Assembly: GCF_030412965.1 (NCBI RefSeq)
Contig: NZ_JAUHJQ010000002.1
Coordinates: 124,001-188,000, forward strand
Direction: 5' to 3'
DNA length: 64,000 bases
From: Nocardioides oceani
GTDB taxonomy: Bacteria > Actinomycetota > Actinomycetes > Propionibacteriales > Nocardioidaceae
Both the position numbers and the translations under genes were made by a program. This document shows, piece after piece, positions 29,968 to 39,085 of this stretch (the first letter of the stretch is position 1; the number at the start of each line of letters is the position of its first letter). Below the pieces are notes generated by a model. It ran no database searches, was not told where the DNA came from, and was given only the letters and a program-made list of their open reading frames with translations.

Positions 29968-30741
29968 ATGAGGCTCACCGTCGTCGGCTGCTCGGGGTCC
30001 TACCCCGGACCCACGTCGCCGGCCAGCTGCTACCTGCTCGAGGCCGAGCACGACGACGGCAGCGGGTCGCGCACCTGGCGGGTCGTCGTCGACCTCGGCA
30101 GCGGCGCGCTCGGTCCGCTCCAGGCGATCGCCGACCCGTTGAGCATCGACGCGGTCCTGCTCAGCCACCTGCACGCCGACCACTGCCTGGACCTCTGCGG
30201 CTACCACGTGCTGCGCCGCTACCACCCCTCCGGCCACCAGCCGCGGATCCCCGTCCACGGGCCCGAGGGGACCGCGGACCGGATGGCGCGTGCCTACGAC
30301 CTCCCGCTGGACCCCGGCATGCACGAGGAGTTCGACTTCCGCGAGTGGGACGGCCCGGTGCGCATCGGTCCCTTCGCGATCGACCCGGTCCCCGTCGCCC
30401 ACCCCGTCCCGGCGTTCGGCCTGCGGATCGAGGCCGACGGCGCGGTGCTCGCCTACAGCGGCGACACCGGGCCGTGCGCGGGGCTGGACCGGGTCGCGGC
30501 CGACGCCGACCTGTTCCTCGCCGAGGCCTCCTTCGAGGAGGGCCGCGACAACCCGCCCGAGCTGCACCTGACCGGTGCCGACTGCGGCAGCACCGCCACG
30601 CGCGCCCGCGCCCGCCGGCTGGTGCTCACCCACGTGCCCCCGTGGCACGACCCGGCCGTCGTGCTGGCGGAGGCGACGGCGGCGTACGACGGTCCGGTCG
30701 AGCTCGCGCGTCCGGGCGCGGTCTACGAGCTCGGCTCCTAG
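29968..30741 (+). CDS. MBL-fold metallo-hydrolase (RNase Z/cyclic phosphodiesterase-like)
   Basis: A 257-residue metallo-beta-lactamase-fold enzyme. The zinc motif HLHADHCLDL (His67, His69, Asp71, His72), a later His in PVPVAHPVPAFG, YSGDTGPC (Asp) and LTHVPPW (His) complete the dinuclear site. Proteins of this type normally sit directly upstream of rph-rdgB in actinobacteria; here four genes of a two-component/ABC module intervene. GGGGGAGG lies before ATG 29968. Confidence 0.88.
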   Translation: MRLTVVGCSGSYPGPTSPASCYLLEAEHDDGSGSRTWRVVVDLGSGALGPLQAIADPLSIDAVLLSHLHADHCLDLCGYHVLRRYHPSGHQPRIPVHGPEGTADRMARAYDLPLDPGMHEEFDFREWDGPVRIGPFAIDPVPVAHPVPAFGLRIEADGAVLAYSGDTGPCAGLDRVAADADLFLAEASFEEGRDNPPELHLTGADCGSTATRARARRLVLTHVPPWHDPAVVLAEATAAYDGPVELARPGAVYELGS

Positions 30742-30765
30742 CCGACGGCCCCCGGGGCGGGCCGG

Positions 30766-31455
30766 TCAGACGAGACCGGCGTCGTGCACGCACATGGCGA
30801 TCTGCACGCGGTTGGTGACGGCGAGCTTCTCGAACAGCCGCGAGACGTGCGCCTTGACCGTCGGCACCGACAGGTGCAGCTCGCGGGCGATCTCGGCGTT
30901 GCTCATCCCGCGGCCGACCGCCAGGGCCACCTCGCGCTCGCGGTCGGTGAGGAACGCCAGCCGCCGCTGGGCACGCACGGCCCGGTCGTCGGCCGGCTCG
31001 GCGTGGAGCGCGCGCAGGCGGTCGATCAGCGTGCGCGTCACCGAGGGGGAGAGCATCGGCTCCCCGTCGGCCACCTTGCGCAGCGCCTCCACGATCCGCG
31101 CCGGCGGGGTGTCCTTGAGCAGGAAGCCGTCGGCCCCCGCGGCCAGCGCCTCGACCACGTGCTCGTCGGCGTCGAACGTCGTCAGCACGATCACCCTCGG
31201 CGGGTCGGGCAGCCGGTGCAGCCGGCGGGTCGCCTCGAGCCCGTCGAGCACCGGCATCCGGATGTCCATCAGCACGATGTCGGGCCGCAGCCGGTCGACC
31301 AGCAGCACGCCCTCCCGTCCGTCACCGGCCTCGCCGACGACCTCCAGGTCGGCCTGCCCGCCGAGCATCAGCGACAGCGCCGACCGGACGATGGGGTCGT
31401 CGTCGACGACCAGCACGCGCACCGGCGGCCGCGCCGGCACGCCGTCCGTGCTCAT
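30766..31455 (-). CDS. NarL-family response regulator
   Basis: A 229-residue regulator. The receiver has VVDDDPIVR (acidic pocket), Asp64 as the phosphorylation site (LMDIRMPVLDG), TTFDADEHV and the Lys in FLLKDTPP. The C-terminal LuxR helix-turn-helix is LTDREREVALAVGRGMSNAEIARELHLSVPTVKAHVSRLF in successive motifs. Its ATG overlaps the histidine-kinase stop (ATGA), so kinase and regulator form one operon; the likely target is the divergent ABC exporter. Confidence 0.92.
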   Translation of the reverse strand: MSTDGVPARPPVRVLVVDDDPIVRSALSLMLGGQADLEVVGEAGDGREGVLLVDRLRPDIVLMDIRMPVLDGLEATRRLHRLPDPPRVIVLTTFDADEHVVEALAAGADGFLLKDTPPARIVEALRKVADGEPMLSPSVTRTLIDRLRALHAEPADDRAVRAQRRLAFLTDREREVALAVGRGMSNAEIARELHLSVPTVKAHVSRLFEKLAVTNRVQIAMCVHDAGLV

Positions 31456-32618
31456 GCCGCCCACGGCAACCATCCGTGCAGCACGAACGTGCCGTCGTCA
31501 AGGCGGTGCTCCAGCCGCCCGCCGCGCAGCTCGGCGCGCTCGGAGAGCCCGACCAGTCCGAGGCCGGCCCCCGGGGTGACGGCGACCCCGAAGCCGAGCG
31601 GGTTGCACAGGCGCACGTCGACGCCGTCGGCGGGGGAGCCGGTCAGCTCGACGCTGAGCAGTGCGCCCGGGGCGTGCTTGCGCGCGTTGGTGATCCCCTC
31701 CTGCACGATCCGGTAGACGGTGCGGCCGACCACCTCGGGCACCGGCCCCTCCGACCGGTCGACCCGGTCGACGTACTCCACGTTGAGCCCCGCTGCCGTC
31801 GCCTCCGCGACCAGGCGCGGGACGTCGTCGTACGTCGGCTGGGGGGCGTGCACGACCTCGCCGGTGTCCTCGTCGCGCAGCACGCCGAGCACCCCGCGCA
31901 GGTCGGTCAACGCCTCGTGCGCCTTGTCCTGGATGACGGCCGCACTGGCCCGCATCTCCTCGGCGGAGAGGTCCGCGCGGAAGCTGAGCGCGCCGGCGTG
32001 CAGGGAGATCTGGGAGATCCGGTGGGCGAGCACGTCGTGCATCTCCCGCGCGATCCGGGCGCGCTCGGTGGTGCGCGCGCGGGCGACCCGCAGCTCCTGC
32101 TCGGCCTCCGCGCGCTCGGCGCGGGCGCGCAGGGTGGCCAGCAGCTCGCGGCGCGACCCGAGGTACATGCCCCACCCCACGCACGCCGCCAGCACGAGGA
32201 CGTTGAGGATCGTCAGCAGCCACAGCGGGTCCTCGGCGCGGTCGTCCTGGGTCAGCGTGAACACCTGGGCTCCGGCGAGCCCGACGACGAACACCGCCGC
32301 CAGCTCCGGCCAGCGACGCCGGGTGGCGACCGAGACCGCCGCCAGGGTCGCGGGCCCCGCGGCGATCCCCGAGACGGCCGCGACGGCGCTGGTGACCAGC
32401 GCGACCGCCAGCGGCCACCGGCGGCGCCGGCTGACGAGCGCGTAGCACGACAGGCCGAGCGCGAGGTCCAGCCAGAACAGCCACGGCGTCTCCCGCAGCT
32501 GCTCCCCGGAGACCGGCAGCCACACGACCGCGCTGAGCGCCAGCATCGCCAGCAGCCGCCACGTCCGCCCCCAGGGCGTCAGCGGCGGCGGCTGCTCGAC
32601 GGGGGCCGGCCGGTCCAC
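31452..32618 (-). CDS. sensor histidine kinase (HisKA_3)
   Basis: A 388-residue membrane kinase with about five or six hydrophobic helices in residues 20-155 and short extracellular loops, then the dimerisation domain with His194 in AREMHDVLAHRISQISLHAGAL, and a HATPase with ITNARKHAPG (N box) and GAGLGLVGLSERAEL (G box). With the small sensory region it fits intramembrane-sensing kinases that pair with ABC exporters, as is the case here. The start is GTG 32618; the ABC operon is divergent with 130 bp between. Confidence 0.9.
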   Translation of the reverse strand: MDRPAPVEQPPPLTPWGRTWRLLAMLALSAVVWLPVSGEQLRETPWLFWLDLALGLSCYALVSRRRRWPLAVALVTSAVAAVSGIAAGPATLAAVSVATRRRWPELAAVFVVGLAGAQVFTLTQDDRAEDPLWLLTILNVLVLAACVGWGMYLGSRRELLATLRARAERAEAEQELRVARARTTERARIAREMHDVLAHRISQISLHAGALSFRADLSAEEMRASAAVIQDKAHEALTDLRGVLGVLRDEDTGEVVHAPQPTYDDVPRLVAEATAAGLNVEYVDRVDRSEGPVPEVVGRTVYRIVQEGITNARKHAPGALLSVELTGSPADGVDVRLCNPLGFGVAVTPGAGLGLVGLSERAELRGGRLEHRLDDGTFVLHGWLPWAA

Positions 32619-32748
32619 GGGCCCAGGCTAGGGCGCCCGGCGGGTGGCCGCGCAGTCTGCGGAGGTCGGCCCGGACCCCTACTTTGGTCACGCCGGGACC
32701 GCCGCGCGTCCGATGCGCGGACCTCACCTGTTCGGGCAGGGTGGACCC

Positions 32749-33684
32749 ATGATCAAGGTCGACCGACTGACCAGGACGTACGGCGGCTTCACCGCCGTCG
32801 ACGACGTGAGCTTCACCTGCCAACCAGGCCGCGTGACCGGCTTCCTCGGCCCCAACGGCGCCGGGAAGACGACCACCATGCGGATCATGGTGGGACTGAC
32901 CCCCGCGACGAGGGGGTCGGTGACCATCGGGGGGCTGGCCTACCACGACATCCCCAACCCGGGCCGCCACGTGGGCGTGCTCCTCGACGCCGGCGCCCAG
33001 CACGCCGGCCGCACCGGCCGCGAGATCCTCACCCTCGGCGCGAAGACGATGGGCCTGCCCCTGTCGCGCGTCGACGAGATGCTCGCGCTGGTGTCGCTGA
33101 CCGACGCCGAGGCCAAGCGGCGGATGCGCAACTACTCCCTCGGCATGAAGCAGCGCCTCGGCATCGCCCACGCGCTGCTCGGCGACCCCTCGGTGCTGAT
33201 CCTCGACGAGCCGGCCAACGGCCTGGACCCCGCCGGCATCCGCTGGATGCGGGACCTGCTCAAGGGCTACGCCAACCGTGGCGGCACCGTGCTGCTCTCC
33301 AGCCACCTGCTCAACGAGGTCGAGCTGGTCGCCGACGAGATGATCCTCATCGGCCGCGGCACGATCGTGGCCCAGGGTGACAAGGCGTCGCTGCTCGCCC
33401 AGTCGGGCCCGGCGGCCTCGCTGGTCACCTCGCTGGACAACGACGCGCTGGCCCGCGCCCTCCAGGGCCAGGGGTACGCCGTCACGCCGGCCGGCTCCGG
33501 GCTGCGCGTCGACGCCGAGCCCGTCCAGGTCGGCCGCGCCGCGCTCGAGGCCGGCGTCGTGCTGACCGACCTGCGCAGCGGAGCCCGCGGGCTCGAGGAC
33601 CTCTTCCTCGAGCTGACCGCCGGCACCCAGCGCGAGGGCCACCCCGCCGCCGCGACCCAGCTCCAGGAAGGAGCCCAGGCATGA
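32749..33684 (+). CDS. ABC transporter ATP-binding protein
   Basis: A 311-residue ATPase with Walker [10 protein letters not shown], the signature [13 protein letters not shown], Walker [13 protein letters not shown] and a C-terminal extension with [14 protein letters not shown], typical of DrrA/BcrA-type exporters. It is translationally coupled (ATGA) to the permease. The divergent kinase/regulator pair probably senses the substrate, for example an antimicrobial peptide or lipid. Confidence 0.92.
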   Translation: MIKVDRLTRTYGGFTAVDDVSFTCQPGRVTGFLGPNGAGKTTTMRIMVGLTPATRGSVTIGGLAYHDIPNPGRHVGVLLDAGAQHAGRTGREILTLGAKTMGLPLSRVDEMLALVSLTDAEAKRRMRNYSLGMKQRLGIAHALLGDPSVLILDEPANGLDPAGIRWMRDLLKGYANRGGTVLLSSHLLNEVELVADEMILIGRGTIVAQGDKASLLAQSGPAASLVTSLDNDALARALQGQGYAVTPAGSGLRVDAEPVQVGRAALEAGVVLTDLRSGARGLEDLFLELTAGTQREGHPAAATQLQEGAQA

Positions 33685-34493
33685 GCACCACCACCCCGAG
33701 CACCCCGAGCACCCCGAGCACCCCCTCGATGACCCTCGACGTCTCCGGCACCCCGAAGGTGCCGTTCACCCGCCTGGTCGGGGTCGAGCTGCGCAAGATC
33801 TACGACACCCGCGCGGGCCGCTGGCTGCTCGGCGCGATCGTGCTCATCACCGCGGCGATCATGACGATCTTCTTCTTCGCCGCCGACGCACCGGATCGCA
33901 CGTTCGGCAACTTCATCGGCGTCTCCGCCACGCCGCAGGGCTTCCTGCTCCCGGTGCTGGGCATCCTGCTCGTCACCAGCGAGTGGACGCAGCGCACCGC
34001 GATGGTGACCTTCGCGCTCGAGCCGTCGCGCACCAGGGTGATCGCCGCCAAGACCGTCGCGGCCCTGATCTTCGGCGTCGCCGCCTTCCTGGCCGCGATC
34101 GTCGTGGCCGGTCTGTGCACCCTCGTCGGTGGTGCCGACGGTGGCTTCGAGGGGCTCGAGGCGCGCATCTTCCTGCTGTTCCTCGCGCTGCAGCTGCTGA
34201 CCATCCTCCAGGGCCTGGCCTACGGCCTGATCCTGCTCAACACCCCGGCCGCGATCGTGACCTTCTTCGTGCTGCCGATCGCCTCGAGCATCGTGTTCAA
34301 CCTGGTCTCGGGCCTGCGCGACCTCGCGCCCTGGCTGGACCTCGGCACGGCGCAGGGGCCGCTGTTCGAGAGCTTCGGCGCCAGCGCGCTCACCGGCGAG
34401 GAGTACGCCCAGCTCGGCACCACGACGCTGATCTGGATCGTCATCCCGTTCGTGCTCGGCTGGATCCGCGTGATGCGCGCCGAGGTGAAGTAG
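33681..34493 (+). CDS. ABC transporter permease
   Basis: A 270-residue membrane protein with about six hydrophobic helices ([105 protein letters not shown]). The N-terminus is a TPSTPSTPS tract coded by a tandem 9-base repeat. It overlaps the ATPase gene by four bases and forms the exporter with it. It is of the ABC2/NatB-like class. Confidence 0.88.
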   Translation: MSTTTPSTPSTPSTPSMTLDVSGTPKVPFTRLVGVELRKIYDTRAGRWLLGAIVLITAAIMTIFFFAADAPDRTFGNFIGVSATPQGFLLPVLGILLVTSEWTQRTAMVTFALEPSRTRVIAAKTVAALIFGVAAFLAAIVVAGLCTLVGGADGGFEGLEARIFLLFLALQLLTILQGLAYGLILLNTPAAIVTFFVLPIASSIVFNLVSGLRDLAPWLDLGTAQGPLFESFGASALTGEEYAQLGTTTLIWIVIPFVLGWIRVMRAEVK

Positions 34494-34533
34494 CGCCCGC
34501 CCGCCCCGGCTCACCGACGTCGGCCCGGCCCTC

Positions 34534-34546
34534 TAGCGTGGTCCCC
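34534..34546 (+). promoter_or_regulatory. leaderless promoter of rph
   Basis: TAGCGT at 34534-34539 ends 7 nt before ATG 34547, the same arrangement as at the other leaderless starts in this window. Confidence 0.5.
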
Positions 34547-35272
34547 ATGACACGCGAAGACGGCCGGGCCGACGACGAGCTGCGCCCCGTGAAGATCACC
34601 CGCGGCTGGCTGGACCACGCCGCGGGGTCGGTGCTGGTGGAGTTCGGGGGGACGCGCGTGCTCTGCGCCGCCTCCGCCTCCGAGGGCGTCCCGCGCTGGC
34701 GCAAGGGCTCGGGCCTCGGCTGGGTCACCGCGGAGTACGCCATGCTCCCCGCCGCCACCAACACCCGCTCGGACCGTGAGTCGGTCAAGGGCCGCATCGG
34801 TGGCCGCACCCACGAGATCAGCCGGCTCATCGGCCGCTCGCTGCGCGCCGTCATCGACTACCGGGCGCTCGGCGAGAACACCATCGTCCTGGACTGCGAC
34901 GTCCTCCAGGCCGACGGCGGCACGCGCACCGCCGCGATCACCGGCGCGTACGTCGCGCTCGCCGACGCCGTCGCCAGCCTCAAGGCCTCCGGGGCGCTCG
35001 CCGCGTCCGCGCAGCCGCTGACCGGCTCGGTCGCCGCGGTGAGCGTCGGCATCATCGACGGCGTGCCGCGCCTGGACCTGCCCTACGTCGAGGACGTCCG
35101 CGCCGAGACCGACATGAACGTCGTCATGACCGGCGACGGCAGGTTCGTCGAGATCCAGGGCACCGCCGAGGGCGCGGCCTTCGACCGGGCCGAGCTCGAC
35201 GCGCTCCTCGCGCTCGCCGAGAAGGGGTGCGCCGACCTGACCCGGCTCCAGGAGGAGGCGCTCGCCCGGTGA
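34547..35272 (+). CDS. rph: ribonuclease PH
   Basis: A 241-residue phosphorolytic exoribonuclease that trims tRNA 3' ends. Motifs are [62 protein letters not shown] (in order; phosphate and RNA contacts) and [19 protein letters not shown], with [18 protein letters not shown] near the end. Leaderless start. Its TGA overlaps the rdgB GTG, the usual rph-rdgB operon. Confidence 0.96.
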   Translation: MTREDGRADDELRPVKITRGWLDHAAGSVLVEFGGTRVLCAASASEGVPRWRKGSGLGWVTAEYAMLPAATNTRSDRESVKGRIGGRTHEISRLIGRSLRAVIDYRALGENTIVLDCDVLQADGGTRTAAITGAYVALADAVASLKASGALAASAQPLTGSVAAVSVGIIDGVPRLDLPYVEDVRAETDMNVVMTGDGRFVEIQGTAEGAAFDRAELDALLALAEKGCADLTRLQEEALAR

Positions 35273-35877
35273 GGGTCTTCCTGGCGTCGCGGAACGCGAA
35301 GAAGCTGGCCGAGATGGAGCGGATCCTGCGCGACCACGCGCCGGACATCGAGGTCGTCGGGCTCGACGACGTGGCGACGTACGACGAGCCGGTCGAGGAC
35401 CAGCCGACCTTCGAGGGCAACGCGCTGCTCAAGGCCCGGGCCGGTGCCGCCGCGACCGGTCTGCCCTCGCTGGCCGACGACTCCGGGCTGTGCGTCGACG
35501 CGCTCAACGGCATGCCGGGCGTGCTGTCCGCGCGCTGGTCGGGCAAGCCCAAGGACGACGCGCGCAACAACCGCCTGCTGCTCGAGCAGCTCGAGGACGT
35601 CCCCGACGAGCGGCGTACCGCCCACTTCGCGTGCGCGGTCGCCTTCGTCCACCCCGACGGCACGGACCTGGTCGTCCACGGCCGCATGGACGGGCGGGTC
35701 GTCCGCGAGCAGCGGGGGAGCGGCGGCTTCGGGTACGACGTGCTGTTCGTCGCCGACGAGCACGCCGCCGACGGGCTCACCTCGGCCGAGCTGACCCCCG
35801 AGGAGAAGGACCGCGTCTCCCACCGCGGCCGCGCGCTGCGGGAGATCGCCCCGCTCGTCGCCCGCGCCCTCGGCTGA
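35269..35877 (+). CDS. rdgB: XTP/dITP diphosphatase (non-canonical purine NTP pyrophosphatase)
   Basis: A 202-residue Ham1/RdgB protein that removes ITP and XTP from the nucleotide pool. [59 protein letters not shown] and the final [14 protein letters not shown] are diagnostic. GTG start inside the rph stop (GTGA). It converges on a BASS transporter gene 72 bp away. Confidence 0.95.
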   Translation: MRVFLASRNAKKLAEMERILRDHAPDIEVVGLDDVATYDEPVEDQPTFEGNALLKARAGAAATGLPSLADDSGLCVDALNGMPGVLSARWSGKPKDDARNNRLLLEQLEDVPDERRTAHFACAVAFVHPDGTDLVVHGRMDGRVVREQRGSGGFGYDVLFVADEHAADGLTSAELTPEEKDRVSHRGRALREIAPLVARALG

Positions 35878-35948
35878 CCGGAGCCCCGCCCCTGCTCTCG
35901 TCCGGTGCGTCGTCCAGCGTGCCGACCGGACGGCGCGTCACCTGCGCC

Positions 35949-36824
35949 TCACGCCGCGGACGCCACCCGGTCGCGCGCGACGAGCCGGGTGAGCACGAGG
36001 CCCCAGAGGGCGGCGAAGACGAACATGAAGATCGAGTAGACGGCAGCCGGGACGGAGATCGGGGTGCTGTCGAGGACCTCGACGGCCACGAAGATCGCGA
36101 GCGTGGCGTTGTGGACGCCGATCTCCATCGACGAGGCGATCGCCTGCCCCTCGCGGACGCCGGCCGCCCGCGGCACGACGTAGCCCACGACGAGGGACAG
36201 CGCGCAGAAGAGCGCGGCGGCGAGGCCGACGTCGGCGAGGTACTCGCCGACGTTCGAGCGCTGGTCGACCAGGATGCCGAGCACCAGCACGGCCAGGATC
36301 ACCGCCGAGCCGGTGCGCACCGGCCGGTCCATCCGCAGGGCGAAGGACTCGGCGCGGGCGCGGACCAGCATGCCGAGCACCACCGGCACCAGGACCACCG
36401 CGAAGACCTCGACGACCTTGCCGAACTGCAGCGACACCTCGTCGCCGAGCCCGTAGTGGTCGATCGCCAGGTTCGTGATGACCGGCAGCGAGATGATCGC
36501 GACGACCGAGTTGATCGCGGTGAGCGAGACGTTGAGCGCGACGTCGCCGCGGAAGAGGTGGCTGAACAGGTTGGCGCTGGTGCCGCCGGGGCTCGCGGCG
36601 AGCAGCATCATGCCGACGGCGACCAGCGCGGGGAGGTCGAGCAGCTTGACCAGCCCGAAGCACACCAGCGGCAGCAGCACGAGCTGGCAGCCCAGGGCCA
36701 CCGCCACGGCGCGCGGCTCCCGCGCCACCCGCCGGAAGTCGTCGGGCACCAGGGACAGCCCCAGGCCGAACATGATGATCGCCAGGGCGATCGGCAGCCC
36801 GACGGTGGTCAGCGCGGAGTCCAT
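35949..36824 (-). CDS. bile acid:sodium symporter (BASS) family protein
   Basis: A 291-residue membrane protein with about nine to ten helices. The BASS features MMLLAASPGGTSANLFSHLFRGDVALNVSLTAINSVVAI in order (the crossover region) and EGQAIASSMEIGVHNATLAIFVA (sodium-site region) are present. The physiological substrate in bacteria is usually a small organic anion rather than bile acid. It stands alone. Confidence 0.88.
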   Translation of the reverse strand: MDSALTTVGLPIALAIIMFGLGLSLVPDDFRRVAREPRAVAVALGCQLVLLPLVCFGLVKLLDLPALVAVGMMLLAASPGGTSANLFSHLFRGDVALNVSLTAINSVVAIISLPVITNLAIDHYGLGDEVSLQFGKVVEVFAVVLVPVVLGMLVRARAESFALRMDRPVRTGSAVILAVLVLGILVDQRSNVGEYLADVGLAAALFCALSLVVGYVVPRAAGVREGQAIASSMEIGVHNATLAIFVAVEVLDSTPISVPAAVYSIFMFVFAALWGLVLTRLVARDRVASAA

Positions 36825-36888
36825 GCGCGGACTCTAGTGAGCGCCGTCACGTTCCGGGGTCGAACCGCCGACCGGTGCGGCGAGTCCC

Positions 36889-37686
36889 TCAGCCGTCCTT
36901 CTTCCTCGTCTGGGCGGCGAAGGCCTTCGTCGTGAGGCGGTCGGGCAGGTGGGTGGCGAGCTCGGCCATCGCCCGGTTCTTGAACGACCCTGCGACCACG
37001 TGCGGCTTGCCCGCGAACAGTGCGTCGAGGCCGTCGCGCGCCACGTCGTCCGGGTCGTCCTTGGGGCCCTGGCCCAGCGGGGTGTCGAGCAGGTCGGCCC
37101 GGCGGAAGAACTCCGTGTCGGTCGGGCCCGGCATCAGTGAGGTGACGGTGACGCCGGTGTCCTGCAGCTCGTGGCGGATGCCCTCGGCGAAGGAGTGCAC
37201 GAACGCCTTGGACGCGGCGTACGTCGCCTGGAACGGGCTCGGCGCGACGGCGGCGATCGACGCCGTCACCAGGATCCGGCCCGACCCGCGCGGGACCATG
37301 TCGTCGACGGCGAGCTTGGCCAGGTGGACCGTGGAGCGCACGTTGAGGTCGACCAGCCCGAGGTGGCGGCCGAGCTCGGTCTCGGCGAAGGTGCCGCCCA
37401 CGCCGACTCCCGCGTTGAGGACGACGACGTCGACCGGCCGACCGGTGGCCGACGCCTCCTGCCACAGGTGCCCGACCTCCTCGGGGCGGGTCAGGTCGAC
37501 CTGCACCGCGCGGACATCGACCCCGTGCTCGGTCTTGAGGTCGGCCGCCGCGACGTGGATCTCCGGCTCCTCCGCGGTGATCACGAGGTCGTGCCCGCGC
37601 CGCGCCAGCTCGCCGGCGATCGACAGGCCGATGCCCGTCGACGCCCCGGTCACCAGTGCCAGCCCTGCCTGCTTGGTCTCGTCCAT
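36889..37686 (-). CDS. SDR family oxidoreductase
   Basis: A 265-residue short-chain dehydrogenase with TGASTGIG cofactor loop, LNAGVGVGG, catalytic Ser in VTASIAAVAP and YAASK. The C-terminal stretch DPDDVARDGLDALFAGKPHVVAGSFKNRAMAEL is typical of the DltE/YqjQ-like subgroup. Substrate unknown. The tRNA gene lies 20 bp upstream of its start on the same strand. Confidence 0.88.
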   Translation of the reverse strand: MDETKQAGLALVTGASTGIGLSIAGELARRGHDLVITAEEPEIHVAAADLKTEHGVDVRAVQVDLTRPEEVGHLWQEASATGRPVDVVVLNAGVGVGGTFAETELGRHLGLVDLNVRSTVHLAKLAVDDMVPRGSGRILVTASIAAVAPSPFQATYAASKAFVHSFAEGIRHELQDTGVTVTSLMPGPTDTEFFRRADLLDTPLGQGPKDDPDDVARDGLDALFAGKPHVVAGSFKNRAMAELATHLPDRLTTKAFAAQTRKKDG

Positions 37687-37706
37687 GCCGGGCGGGTACC
37701 CCGCGG

Positions 37707-37780
37707 TGCGCCCGGAGAGACTCGAACTCTCACTGGCCAGGACCTAAACCTGGTGCCTCTGCCAATTGGGCTACGGGCGC
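37707..37780 (-). tRNA. tRNA-Leu (anticodon UAG) with a short variable arm
   Basis: A complete cloverleaf on the minus strand: acceptor GCGCCCG/CGGGCGC (7 bp) with discriminator A, D arm GCC/GGC around CAATTGGCAGA, anticodon stem CCAGG/CCTGG with loop TTTAGGT (anticodon TAG, followed by G37), a 5-nt variable region CCAGT and T arm GAGAG-TTCGAGT-CTCTC. CCA is not encoded. Anticodon UAG reads the rare Leu codon CUA. Bacterial tRNA-Leu normally is class II with a long variable arm; this one is class I in shape, so its charging identity deserves a check. Confidence 0.85.
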
Positions 37781-37816
37781 GCGGCGCCGAGTCTAGGGAC
37801 GCCGCGCCGGGCGGCC

Positions 37817-38293
37817 TCAGGCCAGGGCGAGGTCCTTGCGCAGCTTGGCGACGTGGCCGGTGGCCTTGACGTTGTACTGCGCGACCTCGACGGTGCCGTC
37901 CTCGCCGACCACGACGGTCGAGCGGATGACGCCCTGGACGACCTTGCCGTAGAGCTTCTTCTCGCCGAAGGCGCCCCAGGCGGTCATGACGACCCTGTCG
38001 GCGTCGGAGAGGAGCCGGATGGTCAGGCCCTCCTTCTCGCGGAACTTCGCGAGCTTCTCCGGCTTGTCCGGCGAGATCCCGAGGACCTCGAAGCCCTGGG
38101 CCCGGAGCGAGTCGAGGGAGTCGCTGAAGTCGCAGGCCTGCTTGGTGCAGCCGGGCGTCATCGCGGAGGGGTAGAAGTAGACGATCACCTTGCGCCCGCG
38201 CAGCTCGCTCAGCGTGACCTGCTCGCCGGCGTCGTCCGGCAGGGTGAAGTCCGGTGCGGGGTCGCCGGGGGACAGGCGAGGCGTCTCGGCCAC
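37817..38293 (-). CDS. bcp: thioredoxin-dependent peroxiredoxin (Bcp/PrxQ)
   Basis: A 158-residue PrxQ-type peroxidase reducing hydroperoxides. Peroxidatic Cys49 is in SAMTPGCTKQACDF and the resolving Cys54 five residues later, the classic PrxQ spacing. DPAPDFTLPDDAG, GISPDKPEKLAKFREKEGL and the later SDADRVVMTAWGAFGEK are typical. GTG start at 38293. It is divergent from the metal transporter and shares a 105-bp regulatory region with it. Confidence 0.93.
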   Translation of the reverse strand: MAETPRLSPGDPAPDFTLPDDAGEQVTLSELRGRKVIVYFYPSAMTPGCTKQACDFSDSLDSLRAQGFEVLGISPDKPEKLAKFREKEGLTIRLLSDADRVVMTAWGAFGEKKLYGKVVQGVIRSTVVVGEDGTVEVAQYNVKATGHVAKLRKDLALA

Positions 38294-38305
38294 GAGGGCT
38301 CCTTC

Positions 38306-38333
38306 TTGCGAACGATGTGCAACAACCTAGGCT
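38306..38333 (+). promoter_or_regulatory. Nur-like box overlapping a promoter for the ECF nickel/cobalt transporter
   Basis: TTGCGA-ACGAT-GTGCAA at 38306-38322 fits the nickel-regulator Nur box (TTGCAA-N5-TTGCAA) with two mismatches. Its first half also serves as a -35 hexamer for TAGGCT (38328-38333) at 16-bp spacing. The transporter start is at 38399, leaving a leader of about 60 nt. Confidence 0.5.
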
Positions 38334-38398
38334 GGGTGGTACGACGTACCGCCGGGCCCGACGGTACCGACCGTCGCCGACAGCCGAGGAGCCGCTCC

Positions 38399-39085
38399 AT
38401 GCACGTGCCCGACGGGTTCCTGGACGCGCCGACGTCCGTGGCCACCGGCGTCGTCGCCGCGGCCGCGGTCGGCGTCGCGCTCCGCAAGGCGCGCACCGAG
38501 CTCGACGACCGGACCGCCCCGATGGCCGGGCTGGTCGCGGCGTTCGTCTTCGCCGCGCAGATGATCAACTTCCCGGTCGGCGCCGGCACGAGCGGCCACC
38601 TCATGGGCGGCGCGCTCGCCGCGGTCCTCGTCGGGCCCTGGACCGGGCTGCTCTGCGTCTCGGTCGTGCTGGTCGTGCAGGCGCTGTTCATGGCCGACGG
38701 CGGCATCACCGCGCTCGGCACCAACGTCGTCCTGATCGGCGTGGTCACCGCGCTGGTCGGGTACGTCGTGTTCCGCGCGCTCCAGGCGGTGCTCCCGCGC
38801 CGCGTGGCCACCGTCGCCCCGAGCGCCGCCGTCGCCGCGTTCGTCTCCGTCCCGGTGGCGGCCGCGGTCTTCAGCCTGCTCTTCGCGATCGGCGGCACCG
38901 CCCCGGTCGACGCCGGCAGGGTGCTCACCGCGATGCTCGGCTGGCACGTGCTCATCGGCATCGGCGAGGCCGTCGTGACCGGCCTGGTCGTGGGTGCGGT
39001 CGTCGCGGTGCGGCCCGACCTCGTCCGTGGCGCCCGCCCGCTGGTCGAGGCCCGCGAGCTCGAGATCCGGACGGTCGCGGCATGA
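38399..39085 (+). CDS. cbiM: ECF transporter substrate-binding protein for Ni2+/Co2+
   Basis: A 228-residue membrane S-component. It begins MHVPDGFLD; the N-terminal Met-His and the PDG loop bind the metal in CbiM/NikM proteins. Further signs are FVFAAQMINFPVGAGTSGHLMGGALAAVLVGPW (in order; with the conserved His) and ALFMADGGITALGTNVV. The Nur-like site argues for nickel rather than cobalt, in which case the name nikM would be better. It heads the operon cbiM-PDGLE-cbiQ-cbiO. Confidence 0.92.
   Translation: MHVPDGFLDAPTSVATGVVAAAAVGVALRKARTELDDRTAPMAGLVAAFVFAAQMINFPVGAGTSGHLMGGALAAVLVGPWTGLLCVSVVLVVQALFMADGGITALGTNVVLIGVVTALVGYVVFRALQAVLPRRVATVAPSAAVAAFVSVPVAAAVFSLLFAIGGTAPVDAGRVLTAMLGWHVLIGIGEAVVTGLVVGAVVAVRPDLVRGARPLVEARELEIRTVAA

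Noticed and set aside
37690..37800. The tRNA gene as an integration site of a mobile element
   Set aside because: No integrase, no direct repeat of the tRNA 3' end and no phage or plasmid genes were seen on either side.
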